DNA of 64,000 nucleotides from Marinovum sp. (GTDB lineage Bacteria; Pseudomonadota; Alphaproteobacteria; Rhodobacterales; Rhodobacteraceae), in NCBI GenBank assembly GCA_022447495.1, contig JAKVBH010000016.1, positions 1-64,000 of the forward strand, written 5' to 3'. Each line of letters starts with the position of its first letter. Positions within the stretch are counted from its first letter, which is position 1. Both the position numbers and the translations under genes were made by a program. The notes below the pieces were generated by a model. It searched no databases. It saw only the letters and a list, made by a program, of their open reading frames with translations, and was not told the origin of the DNA. Below are positions 7,237 to 16,206 of this stretch, one piece after another.

Positions 7237-8019
7237 ATGCACTTGGAGATCGAGGTCGATTTGCACTACGCTGCGAAGCAGCCGGGGGCGATCCTGCTTC
7301 AGATCGTACCAAGCAGCGGAGCGGACCAGACGTGTTTGCGCTCTGATCTACACGTCACTCATGGAACGCTTCAGTCGCGCGTTTTTGCGGATCAGAAAAT
7401 TGGATATCGGCAGTGGCTTAGGGCTGAAAGTGACTTTGCTTGCACCTACAGAGGATGCGTGGCCATCCACCGCGATCCTGTCGTGTTTTCCAAACTGGCC
7501 GCGCAGGAATTCGCAGATATTCCCGCAGAGGTCGTTCCCTACCTGATGCCGTCGCGGTTTTGCCATTCAGAGCAATTCAGCGCGTTTGTGCAATCAGAGT
7601 TCCAGGGCGCGCCGTCGGGCGCGCTCGTTGCGGAAATGTGCGCATGGATCGACCGAAAACCGCGATATGATCCGGCGGCTAGCCTTCCGGGTGCGACGGC
7701 AACCGACATCTTTCACGCGCTCGCCGGCGTGTGCCGGGACTACGCGCATCTCTTGATCACCTTTGCCCGAGCCATTGGGGTGCCGGCACGGTTTGCAAGC
7801 GTTTACGGCCCGGAGGTGAAGCCGCAAGATTTTCATGCAATAGCAGAGGTTTGGCTAGGAGATGCATGGCATATGATCGACCCAACAGGCATGTCGGAGC
7901 CGCGTTCCGTGGTACGTATTGGCGTTGGTCGCGACGCAGCGGATGTGGCGTTTCTGACTTCCTACATGCCGCTTAATTTCGTAGCACAATGCGTGCAGGT
8001 CACTGTTGGGCAACGCTGA
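7237..8019 (+). CDS. Transglutaminase-like protein
   Basis: 260 residues with the complete transglutaminase-core triad: Cys166 in LAGVCRDYAHL, His200 in DFHAIAEVW and Asp215 in MIDPTGM, preceded by an N-terminal beta-rich domain. Proteins of this type (bacterial transglutaminase-like, protease-like fold) are regularly encoded beside Anbu proteasome homologues, as here (81 bp upstream of one), sometimes with ATP-grasp and alpha-E genes, which are absent. The ATG at 7237 is chosen with a G-rich stretch upstream; a GTG at 7207 would add ten hydrophobic residues. It is probably a cytosolic peptidase or amide-bond enzyme acting with Anbu. Confidence 0.85.
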   Translation: MHLEIEVDLHYAAKQPGAILLQIVPSSGADQTCLRSDLHVTHGTLQSRVFADQKIGYRQWLRAESDFACTYRGCVAIHRDPVVFSKLAAQEFADIPAEVVPYLMPSRFCHSEQFSAFVQSEFQGAPSGALVAEMCAWIDRKPRYDPAASLPGATATDIFHALAGVCRDYAHLLITFARAIGVPARFASVYGPEVKPQDFHAIAEVWLGDAWHMIDPTGMSEPRSVVRIGVGRDAADVAFLTSYMPLNFVAQCVQVTVGQR

Positions 8020-8100
8020 CATGCTACTTTAGCAGGGCCATGGAGCATCAAGGATTTAAAATTACGCTCCGCACTGGTGCCACACACAAGGACAGCTGCC

Positions 8101-8838
8101 ATGACTTATTGCGTGGGAATGAAACTCAATCGCGGGCTGGTGTTCATGGCGGACACCCGCACAAATGCGGGCGTCGATAACTTCTCAACGACCAAGAAAT
8201 TGTTCACTTGGAACGTGCCGGGCGAACGGGCTATCACCTTGATGACGGCGGGAAATTTGGCCACAACCCAAGCGGTGATCAGCCTGCTCGACGAGCGATC
8301 CAAGGCCCCCTCTGACCGGTCACCAACGATCTTGCAATTGCCGACAATGTTCGGTGTCGCACAGCTCGTAGGCGCCACCCTCAAGGAGGTCATCGCCGAG
8401 AGCGCGCCTTCAGGCCAAAACGCATCCTCCTTCCGGGCCTCGATCATTGTGGGAGGCCAAATCGACGGAGGAGAGCCGCGACTTTTCTTAATTTACCCCG
8501 AAGGTAACTTCATCGAAGTCACTGATGATGCGCCATTTTTCCAGATTGGCGAAACCAAATACGGCAAGCCCATCATTGTGCGCGCCTATGAGCCTGACAT
8601 GACGTTCGAAGACGCTGTGCGGCTTTTGATGGTGTCCTTTGATTCGACGATCAAAGCGAACTTGTCCGTGGGACTTCCCATCGATCTCCAACTCTATGAG
8701 ACGGATAGCTTTACCTGCGTGGAAGAGCCTCGGATCACGGCTGAGACCCCCAATTACCAAGCCATCACACAAGCCTGGAGTGAAGCCCTACGCGCCGCGC
8801 TCGACGGCCTGCCGCCTTACGTGAGAGACGGCAGATAG
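8101..8838 (+). CDS. Anbu proteasome-like peptidase
   Basis: 245 residues beginning MTYCVGMKLNRGLVFMADTR, the N-terminus of Anbu (bacterial proteasome homologue) proteins. After Met removal, Thr becomes the N-terminal nucleophile; the conserved Asp (MADTRTNAG) and Lys (TTKKLF) follow. Ribosome-binding site AAGGAC precedes the ATG at 8101, so the GTG at 8077 is rejected. Anbu forms helical ntn-hydrolase assemblies; its physiological substrates are not settled. It lies downstream of a transglutaminase-like gene, the usual partner. Confidence 0.92.
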   Translation: MTYCVGMKLNRGLVFMADTRTNAGVDNFSTTKKLFTWNVPGERAITLMTAGNLATTQAVISLLDERSKAPSDRSPTILQLPTMFGVAQLVGATLKEVIAESAPSGQNASSFRASIIVGGQIDGGEPRLFLIYPEGNFIEVTDDAPFFQIGETKYGKPIIVRAYEPDMTFEDAVRLLMVSFDSTIKANLSVGLPIDLQLYETDSFTCVEEPRITAETPNYQAITQAWSEALRAALDGLPPYVRDGR

Positions 8839-9145
8839 CGCCGTTTGCGCAAGCTGTCTGCACATTTCGCCCCCTCAATCGTGCAGATAGCTCCAAATTA
8901 CGCCCAACTCGCGCGCGCCGTGTTTCAAATGTCTTCACACGTTGATGTATGCGCCCGAGAGGAAACCGAATTTTGCCAAAAATCGACGGGCCGGGACCGG
9001 ACCTCAATGTGCTGTTCATCGACCAATCAGGCGGCCGTCACCGCGTCAGGCAAGCGGATGTGATCGCCAATGCGAAACGGGGGTCTTTATGCGCCTGCGT
9101 GCTAAAGGTAGTCTGTGTTTAATGTCGACACGCCCTAGGACCTTC
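8839..9145. other. Intergenic, possible 57-codon frame
   Basis: 307 bp between Anbu and the DUF2796 gene. A plus-strand frame at 8949-9122 (57 codons, beginning MRPRGNRILPKIDG, containing LFIDQSGGRHRVRQADVI) has protein-like composition but no ribosome-binding site, and it ends 24 bp before the next gene. I see no convincing Zur palindrome upstream of the zinc-related operon. Confidence 0.25.
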
Positions 9146-9766
9146 ATGACCCGACATCTGATCCATTTTGGCCTGATCCTGTGCGCGGCGCTCCCTGCGA
9201 CAGCCACGGAACAACGCCAATTGTCGGCCCATGCCCATGGCACTGGGGCCTTTAACATGGCCGTCGCAGGCGAGGCCATGGCGCTAGAGTTGACCGCGCC
9301 CGGCGCGGATATCGTGGGCTTTGAGTATCTGGCCACCTCTGCCGAGGACAAAGCACTGGTTGTGGCTGCCATGGCGACGCTTCAGGACCCCTTGGCGCTC
9401 TTCATTACGCCACCTGCGGCGGAATGCACTCTGACCTCGGCGGCACTCGATTTGGAATTCGATGCGGACACCCCAAATGCGGATGTGCATTGGGGCCGGG
9501 CATCGCATGGGCATGACCATGATCACAGCACGCATGCCGATGGCACGGAGGGCAACGACAAACACGCCGCGAGCCACTCGGAATTCCATGCCGTGTATGA
9601 GATGTCTTGTGCGGAACCCGACGCACTTACCCATGTGACGTTCGACTATTTCGAGGTTTTTCCAAATGCCCGCGAATTGGAGGTGCAAGTGGTGACAGAG
9701 GCTGGGGCAACCGCACTGTCCGTCACGCGCGATGCGCCAGAGCTTCATCTCAAAGACTTATTCTGA
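9146..9766 (+). CDS. Periplasmic DUF2796 protein, ZrgA-like
   Basis: 206 residues; AGGA lies 5 bases before the ATG. It has a signal peptide (about 1-20, cut after ATA), then the DUF2796 pattern: an early RQLSAHAHGTGAFN, a central His/Asp-rich loop (HGHDHDHSTHADG region) and a C-terminal HLKDLF. The histidine cluster is suited to binding zinc. DUF2796 proteins (ZrgA in Vibrio cholerae) are encoded with an ABC ATPase, an FtsX permease and DUF3299, exactly as in the next three genes. The role in zinc acquisition is known for the Vibrio system and inferred here. Confidence 0.85.
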   Translation: MTRHLIHFGLILCAALPATATEQRQLSAHAHGTGAFNMAVAGEAMALELTAPGADIVGFEYLATSAEDKALVVAAMATLQDPLALFITPPAAECTLTSAALDLEFDADTPNADVHWGRASHGHDHDHSTHADGTEGNDKHAASHSEFHAVYEMSCAEPDALTHVTFDYFEVFPNARELEVQVVTEAGATALSVTRDAPELHLKDLF

Positions 9767-9769
9767 TCG

Positions 9770-10474
9770 ATGGGCGATGCCATGGGCCCCATAGTGTCAT
9801 TGGCCGATGTCGTCCATCGCTGGCCTGGGCACTCTGGGTTTCGGCTTTGCATTGATACGTTCGAGCTTGCCCGCGGACAGACGGCACTCATCTTGGGCGA
9901 AAGCGGTTCTGGTAAATCCACGCTTCTATCTATGATCTGCGGGACGATCTCGGCGCGACAGGGTGAGGTCACCCTGGACGGCTGCCCCTTGTCGCGGATG
10001 TCTCCTGCCGCACGTGATCGGCTCCGGGGCGAGACGGTTGGCGTGATCTTTCAACAGTTCAATTTGCTGCCCTTTGGTTCGGTCGCAGACAACATCCTGT
10101 TGCCGCTGCGCTTCGCGCCCACCCGCCGCACCAAAGTGGGTACTCCGCGCCAGGCAGTTGAGACAATTTGCGGTGCATTGGGCCTATCGGATGTGTCGCT
10201 CAATCAGCGGGTAGGGGCCCTCAGTGTCGGCCAACAGCAACGTGTTGCCGTGGCCCGTGCGCTGATCGGTCAGCCGCCTCTGATCGTCGCAGATGAACCT
10301 ACCTCCGCGCTGGATTATGCACACCAATCGGCGTTTCTTGACCTTCTGTTTGATCAGGTGCGGTCCACTGGCGCGGCGCTTTTGATGGTGAGCCATGATG
10401 CGCGGATCGCGACACGGTTTGACCGTGTTGTCGAGATGTCCGAAATCACCAAGGCCTCGGAGCTGCGACGATGA
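9770..10474 (+). CDS. ABC transporter ATPase, LolD/MacB type (zrg cluster)
   Basis: 234 residues with Walker A GESGSGKST (about 43-51), Q-loop FQQFNLLP, signature LSVGQQQRVAVARAL (about 150), Walker B PLIVADEPTSALD and H-loop MVSHDAR. The size and FQQFNLLP motif place it with LolD/MacB/FtsE-like ATPases that power FtsX-type permeases, not importers. It starts 3 bp after the ZrgA-like gene; an in-frame ATG at 9782 is an alternative start. Its stop overlaps the permease start by 4 bp (ATGA). Confidence 0.92.
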   Translation: MGDAMGPIVSLADVVHRWPGHSGFRLCIDTFELARGQTALILGESGSGKSTLLSMICGTISARQGEVTLDGCPLSRMSPAARDRLRGETVGVIFQQFNLLPFGSVADNILLPLRFAPTRRTKVGTPRQAVETICGALGLSDVSLNQRVGALSVGQQQRVAVARALIGQPPLIVADEPTSALDYAHQSAFLDLLFDQVRSTGAALLMVSHDARIATRFDRVVEMSEITKASELRR

Positions 10475-11721
10475 TGCTGCGTCTTGCTCTTGCGTCCTTG
10501 GCGGCGCGTGCGTTGACCGTTGGGATGACAATCTTTGCGATTGCGGTGTCCGTGGCGCTTTTTCTGGGCGTGGAAAAGGTCCGCTCTGGCGTCAAATCGA
10601 GCTTTGCCAACACGATTTCCGGCACGGATTTGATTGTCGGCGCGCGCTCGGGATCGGTGGAATTGTTGCTGTATTCAGTGTTTCGCATCGGCAGTGCGAC
10701 CAACAATATCACTTGGAAGAGTTTTCAAGAGGTGGCCGCGCACCCCGATGTTGAGTGGGCCGTGCCGATCTCTTTGGGCGACAGCCACCGCCAATTCCGC
10801 GTCATGGGCACGACCAAAGAGTTCTTTGAACGGTACAAATATCGCCGTGGTCAGAGCCTTGCTCTAGACCAGGGCAACGCCATGGAGGATCTTTATGATG
10901 CGGTGATCGGTGCCGAGGTGGCGGAGGCTTTGGGATATAGGCTGGGCGACCCGATTGTAGTGGCGCACGGGCTTTCATCCTTTGTGGATCACGGCGACCA
11001 ACCCTTTCGCATCGCTGGTGTTTTGGCCAGGTCTGGCACCCCCGTGGATCGCACCGTGATCGTGAGCCTTGAGGCGATTGAAGCGATCCATGTCGATTGG
11101 CAATCAGGTGCCCAAAGGCCCGGTGATCCGACGCCTGTGGAGGTAGTGCGCGAGATGGATTTGCAGCCCCAGGGGGTGACGGCGGCATTGATCGGAGTGG
11201 AGAACCGTTTGCGGCTCTTTGCCCTGCAACGGGCGATCAACGCATACCCGTCGGAGCCATTGATGGCGATCCTTCCCGGGGTGGCGCTGCAGGAGCTTTG
11301 GGGCATTGTCGGCGTGGCGGAGGCGGCTTTGTTGGCTGTGTCTGTCATGGTGGTTGTCACGGCGCTCATTGGGATGATGGCGGTGATGTTTGCGTCCTTG
11401 GCCGAGCGGCGGCGCGAGATGGCCATCTATCGTGCGATGGGCGCGCGTCCGCGGGTGATCTTTGGGCTTTTGATGCTGGAGGCTGCTGTGATGGCGGGGA
11501 TCGGCGCCCTGCTCGGTGTGGCTCTGTTGCATGTTCTAATGGCGGTTGGACAGCCGTTCGTAGATCAAGCTCTTGGCCTGAACTTGCCCATCATGGCGCC
11601 GAGTGGACGAGAGGCTTTGGTGGTGGTCGCTGTCGTGGGCGCTGGCGCGATTGTTAGCCTTGTGCCTGCTTTCAAAGTCTACCGGCAATCCTTGGTTGAT
11701 GGTATGCAGGTGCAGTCATGA
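10471..11721 (+). CDS. FtsX-like ABC permease (zrg cluster)
   Basis: 416 residues with MacB/FtsX topology: one N-terminal helix (about 12-35), a large periplasmic domain (about 40-265), and three C-terminal helices near 275-300, 325-355 and 380-400. The cytoplasmic linker AERRREMAIYRAMGARPRVI is the typical FtsX coupling segment before the third helix. It is a mechanotransmission-type permease working with the ATPase encoded immediately upstream. It overlaps both neighbours by 4 bp, so stoichiometric translation is likely. Confidence 0.9.
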   Translation: MMLRLALASLAARALTVGMTIFAIAVSVALFLGVEKVRSGVKSSFANTISGTDLIVGARSGSVELLLYSVFRIGSATNNITWKSFQEVAAHPDVEWAVPISLGDSHRQFRVMGTTKEFFERYKYRRGQSLALDQGNAMEDLYDAVIGAEVAEALGYRLGDPIVVAHGLSSFVDHGDQPFRIAGVLARSGTPVDRTVIVSLEAIEAIHVDWQSGAQRPGDPTPVEVVREMDLQPQGVTAALIGVENRLRLFALQRAINAYPSEPLMAILPGVALQELWGIVGVAEAALLAVSVMVVVTALIGMMAVMFASLAERRREMAIYRAMGARPRVIFGLLMLEAAVMAGIGALLGVALLHVLMAVGQPFVDQALGLNLPIMAPSGREALVVVAVVGAGAIVSLVPAFKVYRQSLVDGMQVQS

Positions 11722-12290
11722 GCACGCAGCAAAGACAAGAATTGTCGCGGCGTAGCCTGTTCCTTGTCGGGGCGGGGATCGGCGCTTTGCCCTTTGCGGG
11801 CTGGGGCCTGTTGACCGTTCTGGCCGCAAGGAGCCGGTCAGTTGCCTTTGGTGCTGCGTTGGCGCGAGAGATCACGTGGGACGATTTGATCCCGTCTGGA
11901 TTGCCTTATTCAGAGATCATTGGCGAGGGCGAGATGGATGTCGAAAATGACACTTGGTCGCCAATTTATGATGCCAATGGGTTCAAGTTTAACGACGCGT
12001 TGGACGGCACGCGCGTGCGCATTCCGGGCTTTATCATCCCCTTGGCATGGACGGGCGAGGGCGATGTGATCGAGTTTGTGCTCGTGCCATATGTCGGGGC
12101 CTGTATCCATGTGCCGCCCCCGCCGCCCAACCAGCTTGTTTATGTGACATCCGCCGTGCCTTGGCCGGGCAATGAGCTTTGGGATGCGGTTTGGGTAACG
12201 GGCGAGTTACGTGCTGGGCTCCAGGATACTGCCGTCGCAGAGACGGGGTATCAACTTGCGGCCACTGAGATGGAAGTCTACGTCTGGTAG
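11718..12290 (+). CDS. DUF3299 exported protein (zrg cluster)
   Basis: 190 residues. The N-terminus SRRSLFLVGAGIGALPFAGW resembles a Tat signal or signal anchor. The mature part holds the DUF3299 core: DGTRVRIPGFIIPL, then FVLVPYVGACIHVPPPPPNQ, where the Cys/His pair (GACIH) is conserved in the family, and a final AEMEVYVW-like strand. DUF3299 is a constant companion of DUF2796 plus FtsX-type transporters. The first codons overlap the permease stop by 4 bp. Exact activity is not known; it may handle metal delivery in the periplasm. Confidence 0.85.
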   Translation: MSTQQRQELSRRSLFLVGAGIGALPFAGWGLLTVLAARSRSVAFGAALAREITWDDLIPSGLPYSEIIGEGEMDVENDTWSPIYDANGFKFNDALDGTRVRIPGFIIPLAWTGEGDVIEFVLVPYVGACIHVPPPPPNQLVYVTSAVPWPGNELWDAVWVTGELRAGLQDTAVAETGYQLAATEMEVYVW

Positions 12291-12930
12291 GCCCTTGCAA
12301 CTGGGTGCGGGGTGAACAGAGGCTCCGCTCGGTTCGACTCTCAACCTCTGCGTTGGAGAGATTGCCGTTACGCGGTCCGATCCGCACCCCTCCGGGTGGG
12401 TATTTCGAGCACGAGGAAAGCCAGAGGGCGTGCTGCCTGAGCCACCGCCAGTCTCACCCAAGACAGCGATTTTGATCCGCATGCAACCCCTCGCATCAAA
12501 GACATCAGCGGAGCCTTTGCCCGCAAACAGCCCCGTTTGGGGCATGCCCAATACGCGCACCACGCCCCCTTGTACGGCGGTGTCAGATGGGTGAGAGATG
12601 GCCTCGTTTGAGGTTTTCTTCGACGATTTGGATACGCGGTTTTCGGGCCGACCGCTCTCTATTTCCATGGATTTTGACCAGGATCATTGACGCGGAAATA
12701 CGCGAAAAAGCACTGAAAAATATGGTGTTACAGGTACTGATACACCTCTTTTCAGTTGCTCACTCTGTGGAAAACCGAAGTGAGTCTTTCACGCAACAGC
12801 GTGAACGTCGATGGCTAAATTCTTGTTGTGCGTGACATTTTACTTTCTCGGTTCCCTGATCTGAGGTATGCCTGAGGAAATAATCAAAAGGGCCCAAAAA
12901 AACAGGGCTCTGAAATTGAGCGGTGAAGTT
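12291..12930. other. Long intergenic before the adhesin gene
   Basis: 640 bp. A short hairpin CACCC-CTCC-GGGTG at 12385-12398 followed by GGTATTTC may end the zrg operon weakly. A minus-strand frame (12207-12668) overlaps the end of the DUF3299 gene and lacks convincing features, so I do not call it. The last 200 bp, A+T rich around 12715-12770, should hold the adhesin promoter; no defined motif can be assigned. Confidence 0.4.
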
Positions 12931-15900
12931 ATGAATTCGATCAGTTATGTGGTCCGCACGTCTGCGGGCGACCTAAGTCGTGATGTTGTCCTTGGGGAGT
13001 CCGGGGCGACGCGGCTTCAGATGGAGTCTGGGTCTCAAGTTTCCTTTAACATTCAGGAAGGTGACGTGGCGGGCTATCGGCGTGTTGGCGGTGATCTAGA
13101 GATCACGCTGGCCGATGGGCGTGTGGTTGTGCTTGAGAACTACTTTGCGGATCTTTCCGAAGAGCCACGGCTGTACCTGAGTTCGGATGGCACGCTTTAC
13201 GAAGTGTTCTTTGCTGAAGGCGAAGCGGGCACGCTCTACGCGGAATACGGCAAGAGCGCCGAGTGGGGCAAATGGAGCCCTGATGATCAATTGATCCACT
13301 ATGAGCGCGCCGAGGTGCTTTTGGCTGGAAATACATACGATGACGGCGGCGGCGTTTCGATGTTGGCTGCGGGTCTCTTGGGTGGCTCAGGTCTCTTTGG
13401 TGTTGGCGCGGCAGGCGCCGCAGCGGCTGGTGCGGCGGTCATTGCTGGCGGCGGCAATGGTGGCGGCAATGGCGGTGGGTCCGGCGGGTCCGGTCCGGCG
13501 GCGCCCACAGTTGATGACACGGCGGTTGTCGTTGGTGGCGATGATGCAGATCAGACCTTTACGGTGACAGGCACAGGTGCGCCAGGCGACACGGTCAGCG
13601 TGACAGTGGGGGGATCGGTTGTTGAAACGACAATCGGCGCCGATGGCACGTGGAGCACCACATTCACCGGCACGGATTTCCCAACGGATGGCGTCTATGA
13701 CGCGGCGGTGGTCGTGACCACGGCGACGGGCGCGGTTACTCTGGCGGGGCCCAATGTCACGATTGACCTGACACCGCCCGAAATTGAGGCCACCGATGGT
13801 GTGGTGGAAACCGGCGATATACTGAATCTCGCGGGGCACAGCGCGGGCTTGACCGTTAATGGAACAGGTGAGGCGGGCACCACGGTGACCGTGAGCATTG
13901 ATGGCACGTCCCATGATGCAGTTGTTGAAGCCGATGGTTCTTGGAGTGTGACCTTTGGAACTGGTGAGATCGCCCCAGGGGAGTACACGACCAACGTCGT
14001 GATCACTTCGCAAGACAGCTATGGCAACTCCACGTCGATCACCCGCACCCTCGAGGTGGATACGGTGAGCAGTGTGACGGTTGATACCTCCGCAGCAGGC
14101 GGAACAGACGGTGTTGTGAATGCAGTTGAACAAGCGGGGTCCGTCACGCTCACAGGAACGGCGGATGCCGACTCTAGTGTTGTTGTGACTGTGGCTGGCA
14201 CCACCTACAGCGCAATAACGGCGGATAGTTCAGGCACATGGACGTTGACACTGCCTGCGGGCAGCCTGCCAGCTGGAACCCAGGATGTGGCGGTGAGCGT
14301 CAACGCAACCGACCCGGCGGGCAACACGAGCTCAGCCACGGGCACAATTGCGATTGATACACTTGTGACGCCGCTCACCATGACGTCGAACCCCGGCGGT
14401 GTGGATGGCGTGATCAATGCCACGGAATCCCAAAACGGCGTGACACTTTCGGGTCATGTCGAGCCTGGCTCTACGTTGGTGGTGACCATGGGCGCGGTGA
14501 GCTTACCTGCGACTGTGCTCGCTGATGGCAGTTGGTCGGTGGATTTCCCGGCAAGTGCCGTGCCGCAGGGTGATTTGCAATCTGTGGCTGTGACCCTCAA
14601 TGCCACCGATGCGGCTGGCAATACCGCTAGCGCGAGCGCATCGCTTCAGTTCGACACGTCTGCGGGGTACCTAACGATTGATCCGGCGCCGATAGAAGGC
14701 GATGACGTCATCAACGCTGTTGAAGCTGCGGACGGCGTGACGATCAATGGTACGGCGACGCCCAACACCTTGGTCACGGTTACCTTGGGTGGGGTGCAAA
14801 CCACCGTGCTGAGCACGGCGGCGGGCACATGGTCGGCCACATATGCGGCCAGCCAGATCCCACCCGATACCGACATGGCCGCAATCACTGCCTCGATCAC
14901 CGATGCGGCGGGCAACAGCTTGCAAGCCACCGATAGCGTGGCCATCGACACGGTGGTTGAGAACCAAAATGTTGGCACAATGAGCGTCGGAGTTGACAAT
15001 ATCGTCAACGCGCTTGAGGCGCAGGCCGGTGTGGTTGTCACAGGCACCACCGAACCCGGCGCGACCAGTGTTGTGATCACCATTGAAGGCCAATCCATCC
15101 CTGCAACGATCAACTCGGCTGCGGGCACATGGTCGGTGACGCTGCCGCAAGGCATGTTCAACGCCAATGACGAATACAGCGTCGACGTTGTGGTTCAATC
15201 CACCGATGCTGCTGGCAATGTGGATCAGATTTCGACGACAATTCAGGTGGATACTTGGGTGAACACCCTCGAGCTCTCGCCTGATAGCGCAACTGCGGAC
15301 GGCGTGGTCTCGGCCAGCGAGCTAAGCACAAATGGCTTGGCCCTGTCTGGTCAGGTTGAGGCGGGATCAACCTTGAACGTGGTCTTCAACGGTCAAACAT
15401 ACGCGGCCAATGTCTCTAACACGGGGGCTTGGACTCTGGTAATTCCGGCGGCCAATGTTCCAGGCGGCGAATACACTGCGACCATCACGTTGAATGCCAC
15501 CGATGCCGCAGGCAACACCGCCACCACAAGCGGCAGCGTCCAGATCGACACTGTGGCCCCCGAAGGTCCACAGGTTGAGTTTGTGCTCGAAGCGCCCGAT
15601 GGCGTGGCAGGCATCTTTGTTGGTGCACAAACCGATGCCCAAGCGATCTACGAGCTCGCAGACAATGGGACAGTCAGCGCAGTGTCCTATGGCACGCCCA
15701 CTGATACTGCCACGCAGACGATCTACACGTTCGACAACAATGTGCCTGACGGCTCGCATCTGGTGATCACCAGCCAAGACACCGCGGGCAATACCCGTGG
15801 GACGGTATTGGTGCTCGAAGACGGTGCCGCAGGTGGGGCGGTCGATATGGCCAACGCCAACCTGGGCGCCATGAATATCGATACGATCCAGCTTGAATTT

Positions 15901-16119
15901 GCTGAAGATGCCGCCCTCACCCTGACGGAAGCCGACATTCTTGCGCTGTCTTCGGCGACGAACACGGTCATGGTCACTGGTGGATCGGACGATCAAGTCA
16001 ATATCTCTGGTGCAACCTCGAACGGGACGGTGGTCGATAATGGTCAGTCCTATGCGCAATACACCCTCGGCGAGGCCACAATCCTCGTCGACAGCGATAT
16101 CACCAACGTCGTCACCTAA
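12931..16119 (+). CDS. Large Ig-repeat adhesin, BapA-like, T1SS substrate
   Basis: 1062 residues from the ATG at 12931 (GGTGAAG as ribosome-binding site); a longer frame from 12868 is possible. Residues about 1-125 match the BapA-prefix type (MNSISYVVRTSAGDLSRDVV). A Gly/Ala-rich linker follows (about 145-190), then about seven tandem Ig-like domains of about 95 residues, each with GxVNAxEx, VTGTxEPG, GTWS and DxAGN landmarks. The C-terminus (LTEADILALS, VMVTGGSDDQV, ILVDSDI) is a typical type I secretion tail. TolC, ABC and HlyD-type genes follow in order, so this is the dedicated substrate. It likely acts in surface attachment or biofilm. Confidence 0.9.
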   Translation: MNSISYVVRTSAGDLSRDVVLGESGATRLQMESGSQVSFNIQEGDVAGYRRVGGDLEITLADGRVVVLENYFADLSEEPRLYLSSDGTLYEVFFAEGEAGTLYAEYGKSAEWGKWSPDDQLIHYERAEVLLAGNTYDDGGGVSMLAAGLLGGSGLFGVGAAGAAAAGAAVIAGGGNGGGNGGGSGGSGPAAPTVDDTAVVVGGDDADQTFTVTGTGAPGDTVSVTVGGSVVETTIGADGTWSTTFTGTDFPTDGVYDAAVVVTTATGAVTLAGPNVTIDLTPPEIEATDGVVETGDILNLAGHSAGLTVNGTGEAGTTVTVSIDGTSHDAVVEADGSWSVTFGTGEIAPGEYTTNVVITSQDSYGNSTSITRTLEVDTVSSVTVDTSAAGGTDGVVNAVEQAGSVTLTGTADADSSVVVTVAGTTYSAITADSSGTWTLTLPAGSLPAGTQDVAVSVNATDPAGNTSSATGTIAIDTLVTPLTMTSNPGGVDGVINATESQNGVTLSGHVEPGSTLVVTMGAVSLPATVLADGSWSVDFPASAVPQGDLQSVAVTLNATDAAGNTASASASLQFDTSAGYLTIDPAPIEGDDVINAVEAADGVTINGTATPNTLVTVTLGGVQTTVLSTAAGTWSATYAASQIPPDTDMAAITASITDAAGNSLQATDSVAIDTVVENQNVGTMSVGVDNIVNALEAQAGVVVTGTTEPGATSVVITIEGQSIPATINSAAGTWSVTLPQGMFNANDEYSVDVVVQSTDAAGNVDQISTTIQVDTWVNTLELSPDSATADGVVSASELSTNGLALSGQVEAGSTLNVVFNGQTYAANVSNTGAWTLVIPAANVPGGEYTATITLNATDAAGNTATTSGSVQIDTVAPEGPQVEFVLEAPDGVAGIFVGAQTDAQAIYELADNGTVSAVSYGTPTDTATQTIYTFDNNVPDGSHLVITSQDTAGNTRGTVLVLEDGAAGGAVDMANANLGAMNIDTIQLEFAEDAALTLTEADILALSSATNTVMVTGGSDDQVNISGATSNGTVVDNGQSYAQYTLGEATILVDSDITNVVT

Positions 16120-16141
16120 GAAACGACTGGTGCTCGCCTTG

Positions 16142-16169
16142 GCCGCGCCGTCCATAGGGATGGCGCGGC
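16142..16169 (+). promoter_or_regulatory. Strong intercistronic hairpin
   Basis: GCCGCGCC (16142-16149) pairs perfectly with GGCGCGGC (16162-16169). The stem extends through a G-T wobble and TCC/GGA to a four-base loop, about 12 bp in all. No T-run follows, so it is not a classical terminator. Lying 23 bp after the adhesin stop and 37 bp before the TolC gene, it may stabilise the adhesin mRNA or lower read-through into the exporter genes. Confidence 0.6.
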
Positions 16170-16206
16170 ACCTTAGAATAACAAATATGCGCGAGAGGCA
16201 GCGCAC

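Noticed and set aside
12300-12480. Possible structured RNA (SRP or RNase P like) before the adhesin
   Set aside because: The conserved core sequences of these RNAs are not present.
12207-12668. Minus-strand 153-codon frame between the DUF3299 and adhesin genes
   Set aside because: It overlaps the end of a real gene, has poor protein character and no ribosome-binding site.
13387-14133. Long minus-strand frames inside the adhesin gene
   Set aside because: They are complements of the Gly/Thr/Val-rich Ig repeats; repetitive codons keep the opposite strand open.
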